A stretch of 60,355 nucleotides of DNA from UBA7960 sp964348755 (GTDB lineage: Bacteria > Bacteroidota > Bacteroidia > Bacteroidales > UBA7960): contig CAYGDW010000012.1 in NCBI GenBank assembly GCA_964348755.1, positions 1 through 60,355 of the forward strand, in the 5' to 3' direction. Position numbers and translations under genes: made by a program. Position 1 is the first letter of the stretch; each line of letters opens with the position of its first letter. The notes under the pieces were generated by a model that made no database searches, was not told the origin of the DNA, and saw only the letters and a list, made by a program, of their open reading frames with translations. Below, one piece after another: positions 1 to 6,661 of the stretch.

Positions 1-216
1 GCTTTGGCTTTTGTGGCGGCAATGAGCATGGGCCTGGCAAAGACCGCAGGGAGTAATGACTGGCCGTGTGGAACCATTTCTTATGAATGTTCACCCGGGA
101 GCGGTCAGGGTTTTACAGCAATGCTATGTGGCACCGACCTTGAAAGAGAAGAACAACTATCTTATTATTGGTGGCAATATTGCTCGGGTATCTACGATGA
201 AGAATGTCCGGATTAG
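1..216 (+). CDS. Small secreted Cys-rich peptide A (5' end outside window)
   Basis: The frame is open from base 1, so the start codon lies to the left of the window; by comparison with copy B at 1363 only about six residues are missing. What remains is a hydrophobic export-signal core, then AGSNDW, then a core with five cysteines. The spacing D-W-x-C-x6-C-x12-C-G-x17-C matches copy B in its first part. The gene ends in a double stop (TAG TAG) and is followed by a perfect hairpin and a GLPGLI gene. The layout of short signal plus Cys-rich tail recalls the small Bacteroidota exported peptides annotated as NVEALA, but that motif is absent, so no family is assigned. Function unknown; export to periplasm or outside is inferred from the signal. 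Confidence 0.6.
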   Translation, partial: ALAFVAAMSMGLAKTAGSNDWPCGTISYECSPGSGQGFTAMLCGTDLEREEQLSYYWWQYCSGIYDEECPD

Positions 217-229
217 TAGTTTTAAAATT

Positions 230-269
230 AGGCTGACTCAAAAGTAGAAATTTGCTTTTGAGTCAGCCT
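230..269 (+). terminator. Perfect 15-bp hairpin between peptide A and its GLPGLI gene
   Basis: Arms 230-244 and 255-269 are exactly complementary with a 10-base loop. No T run follows, so it may be an attenuator or mRNA-stability hairpin rather than a full terminator. It would let the peptide be made in excess over the GLPGLI protein starting at 284. Copy B has an unrelated hairpin in the same place. Confidence 0.6.
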
Positions 270-283
270 CAAAACAAAGAACA

Positions 284-1199
284 ATGAAATCTCTGTTTTT
301 CATAATTTTATTCATTTCCACCGGCCATTTTTTAATGTCCCAGATGCGAGACCCTATTCCGGTTGAGAATCTTGACACCTTACGATATATTATTCAGTAT
401 GAGTTAAGGTACCAGGAAGACTCCACATCCACCAGAACATTAATCGAACCAATGGTGCTGTTGGCAGGCGATCATATCAGTTCCTTTATGAGCTATAATA
501 AACTTAAAAGGGATGCTGCATCACGGGCTATCCAATCGCAAGCTGAATACAATCTATTTCTCACAACTTATCATCACAACAATCCCATGCCAAGGGTTTT
601 ATACACCCTTTACAAGAATCACCCTAATGGCAAGGTTACTTTTATTCAAATGATACCACCCGAGTTTTACCATTATACGGAGGCCTATAAAGGTTTTTGC
701 TGGGTGATGGACCCTGAAACAAAAGTTGCCCATGGCTACACCTTGCAGAAAGCCACTACATATTACGGAGGCCTATAAAGGTTTTTGCTGGGTGATGGAC
801 CCTGAAACAAAAGTTGCCCATGGCTACACCTTGCAGAAAGCCACTACATATTACGGAGGCCGCAACTGGATAGCTTGGTTTGCCCCAGAACTGCCAATTA
901 ACGAAGGACCATACAAATTTGCCGGGCTGCCTGGCCTGATTGTAGAAATATATGACGAGAAAAAGCATTATCATTTTGTAATGACAGTTTTCAGCAAGCC
1001 TGAAGAACCAGGATTTGTCGATTTGCGTTCTGATCTCCGCTCACAGGAAATTTCCAGGAAAGCTTTTCATGAAGCCTGGATGCGTTTAATGCAAGATCCT
1101 TTTCAGGCTGGAGGCATCCAGGCCGACCCAAGAGAAATGGAAATCAGAAGACGCCAAAGCCAGCGCCGAAACAACCCCATTGAACTCACCGCCGATTAG
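284..1199 (+). pseudogene. GLPGLI family protein A, frame broken by an 88-bp tandem duplication
   Basis: The first part (284-778) starts with a signal peptide (MKSLFFIILFISTGHFLMSQ) and ends early at TAA 776-778. The second part, in another frame to 1199, carries the family core: G-R-x-W-x-A-W-F-A-P-E, then G-P-Y-K-F and the GLPGLI motif. Both frames contain the same stretch (EAYKGFCWVMDPETK) because 88 bases are present twice. Removing one copy joins the halves into one 275-codon frame, close to the 273 codons of copy B. GLPGLI proteins (PF09697) are exported Bacteroidota proteins of unknown function, often beside TonB-receptor-like barrels, as here. As sequenced the gene yields a truncated protein without the signature motif. 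Slippage could restore it; an assembly error is also possible. Confidence 0.8.
676..861 (+). repeat. 88-bp tandem duplication bounded by 10-bp microhomology
   Basis: Unit 1 is 676-763 and unit 2 is 764-851, and the 10-mer tacggaggcc that begins each unit occurs a third time at 852-861. The units read as identical. The ancestral gene would have had the 10-mer twice, 88 bases apart, and slippage or recombination between them would create this state. Since 88 is not a multiple of 3, the duplication shifts the frame of the GLPGLI gene. Confidence 0.9.
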
Positions 1200-1292
1200 C
1201 AACCTGAAGAGAAAAGCAGTTACCTGTAAATAAAGAACTTTAGCTGACACATGTTATTTAGTAGCATTCTAAATTTTTGCTTTTGGTCGAAT

Positions 1293-1323
1293 TTTGTTGC
1301 TTTTGTCGTTTTTTTTTAATTTG
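1293..1323 (+). promoter_or_regulatory. Candidate Bacteroidota promoter for peptide B module
   Basis: TTTG at 1293-1296, a 19-base spacer, then TTAATTTG at 1316-1323, one mismatch from TAnnTTTG. It lies 39 bases before the ATG at 1363, in the T-rich gap 1200-1362 that otherwise shows nothing coding. Confidence 0.4.
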
Positions 1324-1362
1324 TATGTTATTTATAATTTTTAACCTAAATCAGAAAAAATC

Positions 1363-1578
1363 ATGTAGAAGAAAATTTTTGCTTTGGTTTTTGTGGCGGC
1401 AATGAGTATGGGCTTGGCAAAGACCGCCGGGAGTAATGACTGGAAATGCATTACTGTGCAAGATGATTGTTTTGGGTATGCACTTATTTGCGGTGATGGC
1501 GAAGGCACCGAGCTATTCATTCAACAGGATGAAATGCTTTTAGAGTGGTATGAGATCTGGGGCTGCTACGGATTTTAA
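1363..1578 (+). pseudogene. Small secreted Cys-rich peptide B with a stop at codon 2
   Basis: The sequence reads ATG TAG AAG AAA ATT TTT GCT, almost certainly derived from a normal MKKKIFA start by one A-to-T change in codon 2. After the stop the frame runs open to 1578. Bases 1381-1443 match 1-63 of copy A with four differences, three of them synonymous, then similarity ends abruptly after the TGG codon. The core has four cysteines (D-W-x-C-x6-C-x6-C-G ... W-G-C). Translation could perhaps restart at TTG 1384, but that would remove the basic n-region of the signal. Most likely inactive unless the base is a sequencing error. Confidence 0.6.
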
Positions 1579-1603
1579 TGTTTTAGATGACCCTTTAGAA
1601 ACC

Positions 1604-1647
1604 AGCCCAAAAAAGCAAAAAGTTTTTTCTTTTGCTTTTTTGGGGCT
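1604..1647 (+). terminator. Long hairpin between peptide B and its GLPGLI gene
   Basis: Arms 1604-1620 and 1630-1647 pair over 17 bases with one bulged G and a 9-base loop rich in T. It sits in the same place as the hairpin of module A but has a different sequence. It probably sets the ratio of peptide to GLPGLI transcript by partial termination or mRNA protection. Confidence 0.55.
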
Positions 1648-1663
1648 TAAAAAACAAAAAAAA

Positions 1664-2485
1664 ATGAAACACCTTGCTGCATTTTTAACAATATTAATTT
1701 TTTCTTTTCCAGGCTTGATTAAAGGCCAAGGTAACATTAAACCAATAGATGAGGCTGTTCTCGAACTTCACTATAAGCTTACTTTTCAAAGAGACTCAAC
1801 CGATAAGGAAAGCATTCGCACAGAAATATTTGTATTGCAAATAGGAAAACAAGTTAGCCGATTTATCAGCATCGGGAATCTGTATAGGGATTCGGCACTT
1901 GTTTCAAATCCGAATTTGGATTTTTCGGATCTTATTAGAAACAGGCCAAGATTCTCACATCATTGGCAAATTTTCAAGGCTTTTCCTGAAGGTAAGATAA
2001 CAACCATTGATTACGTTCTGCCCTACTCTTACAAATACCAGGAAGACCTTGATTTGTTTAATTGGATGTTATTGAATGAAAAGTCAGAAATTCTAGGTTA
2101 TGAAGTTCTAAAAGCCATTGCAGATTTTGGTGGAAGAACCTGGGAGGCATGGTTTGCACCAGAAATTCCATTCAATGATGGACCATACAAGTTTAACGGA
2201 TTGCCCGGGCTTATTTTGAGCATTTGCGACACAAAAAAACACTATTGTTTTGAACTCCAATCGATTCATTACCTTGAACCAGGAAGCAAACCAATTTACT
2301 TCCGTGATTTTCGTTACATTGAAACAACTAAATCAGTTTTCTTTCAATTGCGCGAAAGGTTCCGGCAAGATTTTGTTGGAGGACTACTATCAACCGGAAT
2401 GCCCATTCATGAGAACACGAATTTAGACAGAGCTCAGGAGAACATGCGCCGCCGAAACAACCCCATAGAGTTAAAGGCAGAATAG
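1664..2485 (+). CDS. GLPGLI family protein B
   Basis: 273 residues, exported. The ATG at 1664 is chosen because a typical signal peptide follows (MKHLAAFLTILIFSFPGLI) and because the longer open frame upstream would run through the peptide gene and hairpin. The family core is complete: W-E-A-W-F-A-P-E-I-P, then G-P-Y-K-F-N, then GLPGLI near residue 185. The C-terminus RRRNNPIEL is shared with copy A, so the two are paralogs. GLPGLI proteins (PF09697) are widespread in Bacteroidota and have no proven function. The barrel gene starts about 55 bases downstream on the same strand, so the two are probably co-transcribed. This is the intact one of the two copies. Confidence 0.85.
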   Translation: MKHLAAFLTILIFSFPGLIKGQGNIKPIDEAVLELHYKLTFQRDSTDKESIRTEIFVLQIGKQVSRFISIGNLYRDSALVSNPNLDFSDLIRNRPRFSHHWQIFKAFPEGKITTIDYVLPYSYKYQEDLDLFNWMLLNEKSEILGYEVLKAIADFGGRTWEAWFAPEIPFNDGPYKFNGLPGLILSICDTKKHYCFELQSIHYLEPGSKPIYFRDFRYIETTKSVFFQLRERFRQDFVGGLLSTGMPIHENTNLDRAQENMRRRNNPIELKAE

Positions 2486-2540
2486 CACGATTTTTGATAG
2501 TAAAAATGATTAAATGTTTACCAGAAATCTGAATTTTCGC

Positions 2541-5174
2541 ATGAGGTATTCCTGGTTTGTTTGTTTTTTCCTGCTGCCCCTTCCGGTTCTGCTTGGCCAG
2601 GTTACCCTCGAAGGGCGCGTGGTAAGCACCCAGGGCGAGGCGCTTCACAACATCAACATTTTGATATACAGACCCGAAAGCATTGTGCTTATTGCCTTTG
2701 CCGTTACCGACCCGCAGGGCCGCTGGCGCACCACCGTAAACAGCGCTTCCGACAGCCTCTATATTGAAACCAGTTCCGTTCATTACCGCAACGAGCACCG
2801 CCGCATTGCCAACCGCAGCCAGACAGTGCTGTTTGAGCTGGTTAATGAGGTTAAGGAGCTAAGGAGCTTCACCATTAAGGCCCCCGAAATTGAACAGAGG
2901 GGCGACACCCTAAGCTACCTGGTAAGCTCCTTTGCGCGCGAGCACAACCGCTCCATTGCCGATGTGCTGCAAAACATGCCCGGCATTGAAGTGGAGCCTT
3001 CGGGCCGCATTCTTTACCAGGGCGAGCCTATCAACCGCTTTTACGTAGAGGGGCTCGACCTTATGGGCGGCCGCTACGGCATGGTGAGCCGCAATTTGCC
3101 TCACCGCTCGGTGGCCACCGTTGAGATCATAGAAAACCACCAGCCCATACGCATACTCGAAGAGCGTGTGCCTTCGCACCAGGCTGCTCTTAATCTCAGG
3201 CTAAAGCGCGAGATTACCACCACCGGCACATCAAAACTGGGCACAGGCCTCAGCCCGCTGCTGTGGGATGCCAACATTACACCCATGACCTTTACCAAAC
3301 AGTTTCAGGTGGTAAACTCGTACCAGGCCAATAACGCAGGCCAGGATGCCGCCAAACAGCTCAGCGCCCTTACCCTGCAGGATTTGCGCCGCAGTATGGA
3401 TCGCCCGCGCGAAAACCCCGAAATGCTGGGCATACAAGGGCTGGCACCACCCGATTTCAACGAAAGCCGCTACCTCCACAACAACATACACCTACTCAAC
3501 AGCAATGCCCTGCTGAGCCTCAGCAACAATTTACAGCTAAGGGCAAATATTCATTACATAAACGACAGCCAGCAACAGCAAGGCCTTACCTTTCGCACGC
3601 TCTACTCGCCTGCCGACACCTTGTTTTTTGCCGAGACCATCGAAAACCGCCTGCACGACAATTACTTTCAGGGCGAATTTACACTGAACCGCAACGTAAA
3701 GGAAAACTACCTTGACAACAAGTTGCGTTTCAATGCTCGCTGGGACAGCCGCAGTGGCTTGCTTGCCATTAACAACGACGACCTCGGCCAATCGCTGAAA
3801 CTTCCTTTCCGGAATCTGTCAAATGATCTCCGTTCCATAAAACCTGTGGGCAGGCATCTTGTGGAGTTTATGTCCTTCCTTTCGTATGACCACAGCCCCC
3901 AGCAACTACAGGTAAGTCCCGGCCGTTTTGAGCAGGTGCTCAACCCCGGAAGTGAGATAGAAAGCTTGCGCCAGGAACTTGACCTAAGGCGGTTTTTTGC
4001 CGATCATTCGGCTGGCTTTACCCTTGGATGGAAAGGCATAAGCATAAGCCCGCGCCTGGGATTTTCATACCGGAACCAGCAACTTGTAAGCCGCCTTTGG
4101 CAGCAGCAACAAGTGCAATGGATTGAAAGTGCTGAAATCTTTGCCAACCATCTTGACGGAAGCCATGCCCGCACTTACCTGCAAACCGAAATGAGTTACC
4201 GCAAAAACGACCTGACCCTTTCGGCAGGCCTGCCCCTTAGCTGGCAACATCTAAACATGGAAGATGAAATCTTGCAACAAGGCCAGCAACTCAGCCGCCT
4301 GATGTTCGACCCCAGGCTTTCGGCCGACTACCGCATCAGCGGGTTCTGGCGAGTGAGGGGTTCGTGGAGCTACAGCAACAGCCTGGGCGACATGGACGGG
4401 GTGCATTATGGATATATCCTGCGAAACCATCGCAGCCTTCAGCAGAATGCCGCCCCCCTTTCGGAAACCAAACGCCATAACCTCTCGGCCTTTGTAAGCT
4501 ACCGCAATCCCATTACCTCCTTCTTCAACTCGCTCAATTACTTTTACAGCATCAGCAATTACAACCTCATTTACAGCAACCAGGTGCAGCCCGACGGCAC
4601 CACCATTTTGCAGGCTTTTGAGCAACCCAACACCGGCTACAGTCACAACCTTAGCGGGCAAACCAGCAAGTACTTCAGCGCAGCCAAAAGCACCCTGAGC
4701 CTGCGGGCCAGTTACAACCACAACCGCAGGCAATCGCTGCTCAATCAGCAGCTGTTCGAAACATCAAATCAATTCATTAACATCAGCCCCCAAATCAACA
4801 CCCGAATAACCGAATGGCTCAGGGGCGAATACCGCGCCAACCTGAGCTACATACAAACCTATATCGACTCGAATCGAAGCAGCAACATCAGCATGTTAAG
4901 GCATTTTATCGATTTTCATGCCTTTCCCAAAAGGGGGAACTACATTGGCCTTACTACAGAATACTACCGCCACCGCAACAATGAAAACTTTTTTGTTGAC
5001 CTGCTGTACCGCTACAACATTCGCAAACACCGTATCGACATTGAAGCCCGATGGCTAAACATCCTGGGCACAGACAATTACACCACATTTCAGGCCAGCT
5101 CTTTTTCGGTTACTGAAACAACCTACATCCTGCGCCCCTCGCAGGTTTTCCTTTCGGTGAGGTTTAGTTTTTAA
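2541..5174 (+). CDS. Outer-membrane TonB-dependent receptor-like barrel with N-terminal carboxypeptidase-like domain
   Basis: 877 residues from the ATG at 2541, preferred over 2514 because it begins directly with the signal peptide (MRYSWFVCFFLLPLPVLLGQ). Next comes a CarboxypepD_reg-like beta domain (VTLEGRVVSTQGEALHNINI), then a plug-like region (IADVLQNMPGIEVEPSGRI, FYVEGLDLM), then several hundred residues of alternating aromatic strands ending in VRFSF, a typical outer-membrane barrel end. This class commonly follows GLPGLI genes in Bacteroidota. The substrate is unknown; moving the upstream Cys-rich peptides or a partner ligand across the outer membrane is inference. It is noticeably more GC-rich in codon use than the two GLPGLI genes before it. 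Confidence 0.8.
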   Translation: MRYSWFVCFFLLPLPVLLGQVTLEGRVVSTQGEALHNINILIYRPESIVLIAFAVTDPQGRWRTTVNSASDSLYIETSSVHYRNEHRRIANRSQTVLFELVNEVKELRSFTIKAPEIEQRGDTLSYLVSSFAREHNRSIADVLQNMPGIEVEPSGRILYQGEPINRFYVEGLDLMGGRYGMVSRNLPHRSVATVEIIENHQPIRILEERVPSHQAALNLRLKREITTTGTSKLGTGLSPLLWDANITPMTFTKQFQVVNSYQANNAGQDAAKQLSALTLQDLRRSMDRPRENPEMLGIQGLAPPDFNESRYLHNNIHLLNSNALLSLSNNLQLRANIHYINDSQQQQGLTFRTLYSPADTLFFAETIENRLHDNYFQGEFTLNRNVKENYLDNKLRFNARWDSRSGLLAINNDDLGQSLKLPFRNLSNDLRSIKPVGRHLVEFMSFLSYDHSPQQLQVSPGRFEQVLNPGSEIESLRQELDLRRFFADHSAGFTLGWKGISISPRLGFSYRNQQLVSRLWQQQQVQWIESAEIFANHLDGSHARTYLQTEMSYRKNDLTLSAGLPLSWQHLNMEDEILQQGQQLSRLMFDPRLSADYRISGFWRVRGSWSYSNSLGDMDGVHYGYILRNHRSLQQNAAPLSETKRHNLSAFVSYRNPITSFFNSLNYFYSISNYNLIYSNQVQPDGTTILQAFEQPNTGYSHNLSGQTSKYFSAAKSTLSLRASYNHNRRQSLLNQQLFETSNQFINISPQINTRITEWLRGEYRANLSYIQTYIDSNRSSNISMLRHFIDFHAFPKRGNYIGLTTEYYRHRNNENFFVDLLYRYNIRKHRIDIEARWLNILGTDNYTTFQASSFSVTETTYILRPSQVFLSVRFSF

Positions 5175-5380
5175 GGGTTGTAAGGGTTGTTGTTGTTGTC
5201 AGCTGCGTACTTTTATTGTAATTTAAAATCACTAAGCCAATTTCGTTTTGCATGAGAACTACCTGTTTGAATAGGTAATTCCGCCCGCTTTGCAAGGAAG
5301 GCTCGTCCGAAATCAATTTTTGACAAACAACTTGATTTAAGTAAAATCTTAAAATAATTAGGGAATTTTTCTTACTTTTA

Positions 5381-5405
5381 TTACGCAAAATGCGTTACGC
5401 AAAAT
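5381..5405 (+). repeat. Direct repeat and palindrome at the start of the ATPase gene
   Basis: The 11-mer ttacgcaaaat occurs at 5381-5391 and 5395-5405. The stretch 5383-5395 is also an inverted repeat (acgca-aaa-tgcgt). This could be an operator covering the upstream ATG at 5390, which would support translation starting at 5414. The gap 5175-5380 shows only a short gggttgt/gttgtt repeat and no gene. Confidence 0.4.
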
Positions 5406-5413
5406 ATGAAAAA

Positions 5414-6538
5414 ATGAAAACCCCTAAAAATCCTTTTATAGTAAGCGGATATGAAGGTCCCCAGTTGTTTTGTAACCGCGAAGAAGAAACCTCAAAAATT
5501 ATATCAGCCTGCGAAAATGGCAGAAACTTAACTTTAATGTCAATCAGGCGAATGGGAAAAACCGGACTGATTCAGCATGTGTTTCACCTTTTAAACAAGA
5601 AAAAGGATCTTCGACTACTTTACCTCGATATCCTTCCAGCCCAAAACCTGTCCGATGTAATTAGGATATTTGCTAAAGCACTGGTTTTGGAAGAGCAGCG
5701 ACGCCCAGGTAATTACCTAAAAAAACTTGGGCGGCTTTTGGCCGGATTGCAAGTGAAATTAACCTTAAGTCCGCATTCAGGAATGCCTGAAATGGAATTC
5801 GCTTACCGCAGCACTTATGAAAGCATGCAGGACCTGGAACAGCTTTTCAATTATATTGGTTTACAAAGCCAGGAGTACCTGATTGCATTTGATGAGTTTC
5901 AGCAAATTGTCAATTTCCCCGAAAAAAACATTGAAGCAATCCTGCGTTCACAGGTTCAAACAATAAAGAATGCAAAATTTATTTTTTCAGGGAGTCACAA
6001 ACACCTGCTAAGTTCAATTTTCAGTGATTCAGGAAGGCCATTTTTTCAAAGCACGGAGATGATGCAACTTGAACCAATTGAACCAACTGAATATTCCTGG
6101 TTTATCAGAGGTCATCTTTTGGCTAATAAACAGCAGGTTGACCCAGAATTGGTGGCAAATTCTCTGGATCAACTCCGGCACCATACTTTCTATGTTCAGT
6201 TCTTTTTTAACAGACTGTATGAGAGTGGAATAAAAAAACCAGATCGGAAAGATTTGAAAACTTTGTTGGAAAAGATATTAAAGGAGCGCGAATTCGTATT
6301 TTACGATTACCGCAACCTTTTAACTCTTAATCAATTTGCTTTGCTTCAGGCAATTGCTAAGGAAGAAAAGGTAAGTCAGCCTACCTCCAAAGAGTTTATT
6401 GAAAAACACCGACTTGGTCAGCCAAGTTCAATAAACCGATCGCTCAAAGCCCTTATTGAAAAGGAAATGATATATGAGGAAAAGGGAGTTTTTTATGTTT
6501 ACGATTTATTCTTTTCGAAGTGGCTGGAAAAGATTTAA
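5414..6538 (+). CDS. AAA+/STAND-type ATPase with C-terminal winged helix (ATPase_2-like)
   Basis: 374 residues from ATG 5414; an alternative in-frame ATG at 5390 adds eight. After a short N-terminal segment (PFIVSGYEGPQLFCNREEE) comes a P-loop variant, RRMGKTGL (residues about 45-52), a Walker B of the form LIAFDEFQQ (about 156-164), and a sensor-like FIFSGSHKHLL. The last 80 residues look like a winged helix (INRSLKALIEKEMIYEEKG). This fits the ATPase_2/archaeal-type ATPase group (PF01637), whose members are of unclear role and often multicopy. No nuclease, toxin or effector gene adjoins it, so a defence role is not supported. Its AT-rich codon use differs from aspS downstream, which suggests later acquisition. 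Confidence 0.7.
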   Translation: MKTPKNPFIVSGYEGPQLFCNREEETSKIISACENGRNLTLMSIRRMGKTGLIQHVFHLLNKKKDLRLLYLDILPAQNLSDVIRIFAKALVLEEQRRPGNYLKKLGRLLAGLQVKLTLSPHSGMPEMEFAYRSTYESMQDLEQLFNYIGLQSQEYLIAFDEFQQIVNFPEKNIEAILRSQVQTIKNAKFIFSGSHKHLLSSIFSDSGRPFFQSTEMMQLEPIEPTEYSWFIRGHLLANKQQVDPELVANSLDQLRHHTFYVQFFFNRLYESGIKKPDRKDLKTLLEKILKEREFVFYDYRNLLTLNQFALLQAIAKEEKVSQPTSKEFIEKHRLGQPSSINRSLKALIEKEMIYEEKGVFYVYDLFFSKWLEKI

Positions 6539-6603
6539 TTATTTCACTATGGATTTAAATCCATTCTGTAAGAACAGATTAATTCAAGTACCAAATCAGT
6601 TCA

Positions 6604-6636
6604 TTTCTAACTTTTCATTTGCAATGATTACCTTTG
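6604..6636 (+). promoter_or_regulatory. Candidate promoter of aspS
   Basis: TACCTTTG at 6629-6636 fits the TAnnTTTG -7 box, with TTTC 21 bases upstream as a weak -33 box. The predicted transcript start is about 20 bases before the aspS ATG at 6662. Confidence 0.5.
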
Positions 6637-6661
6637 CATACTGAAAAAAAATCCTGATAAT

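Noticed and set aside
676..861. CRISPR-like or satellite repeat
   Set aside because: Only two units with no spacers, within a coding gene; it is a simple tandem duplication.
726..1199. Separate gene with its own start in the second GLPGLI half
   Set aside because: Its first 13 residues come from the duplicated unit read in another frame; removing one 88-bp unit fuses it to the upstream half, so it is the 3' part of a broken gene.
1550..1663. Longer N-terminus for GLPGLI B starting at 1550
   Set aside because: It overlaps the end of the peptide frame and the hairpin at 1604-1647, and it would hide the signal peptide that starts at 1664.
4251..4733. 160-codon frame opposite the barrel gene
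   Set aside because: Shadow of the barrel gene; low-complexity Val/Ala/Gly sequence with no motif.
5414..6538. Antiviral defence system around the ATPase
   Set aside because: No effector, nuclease, reverse transcriptase or methylase gene adjoins it; neighbours are aspS and a barrel gene.
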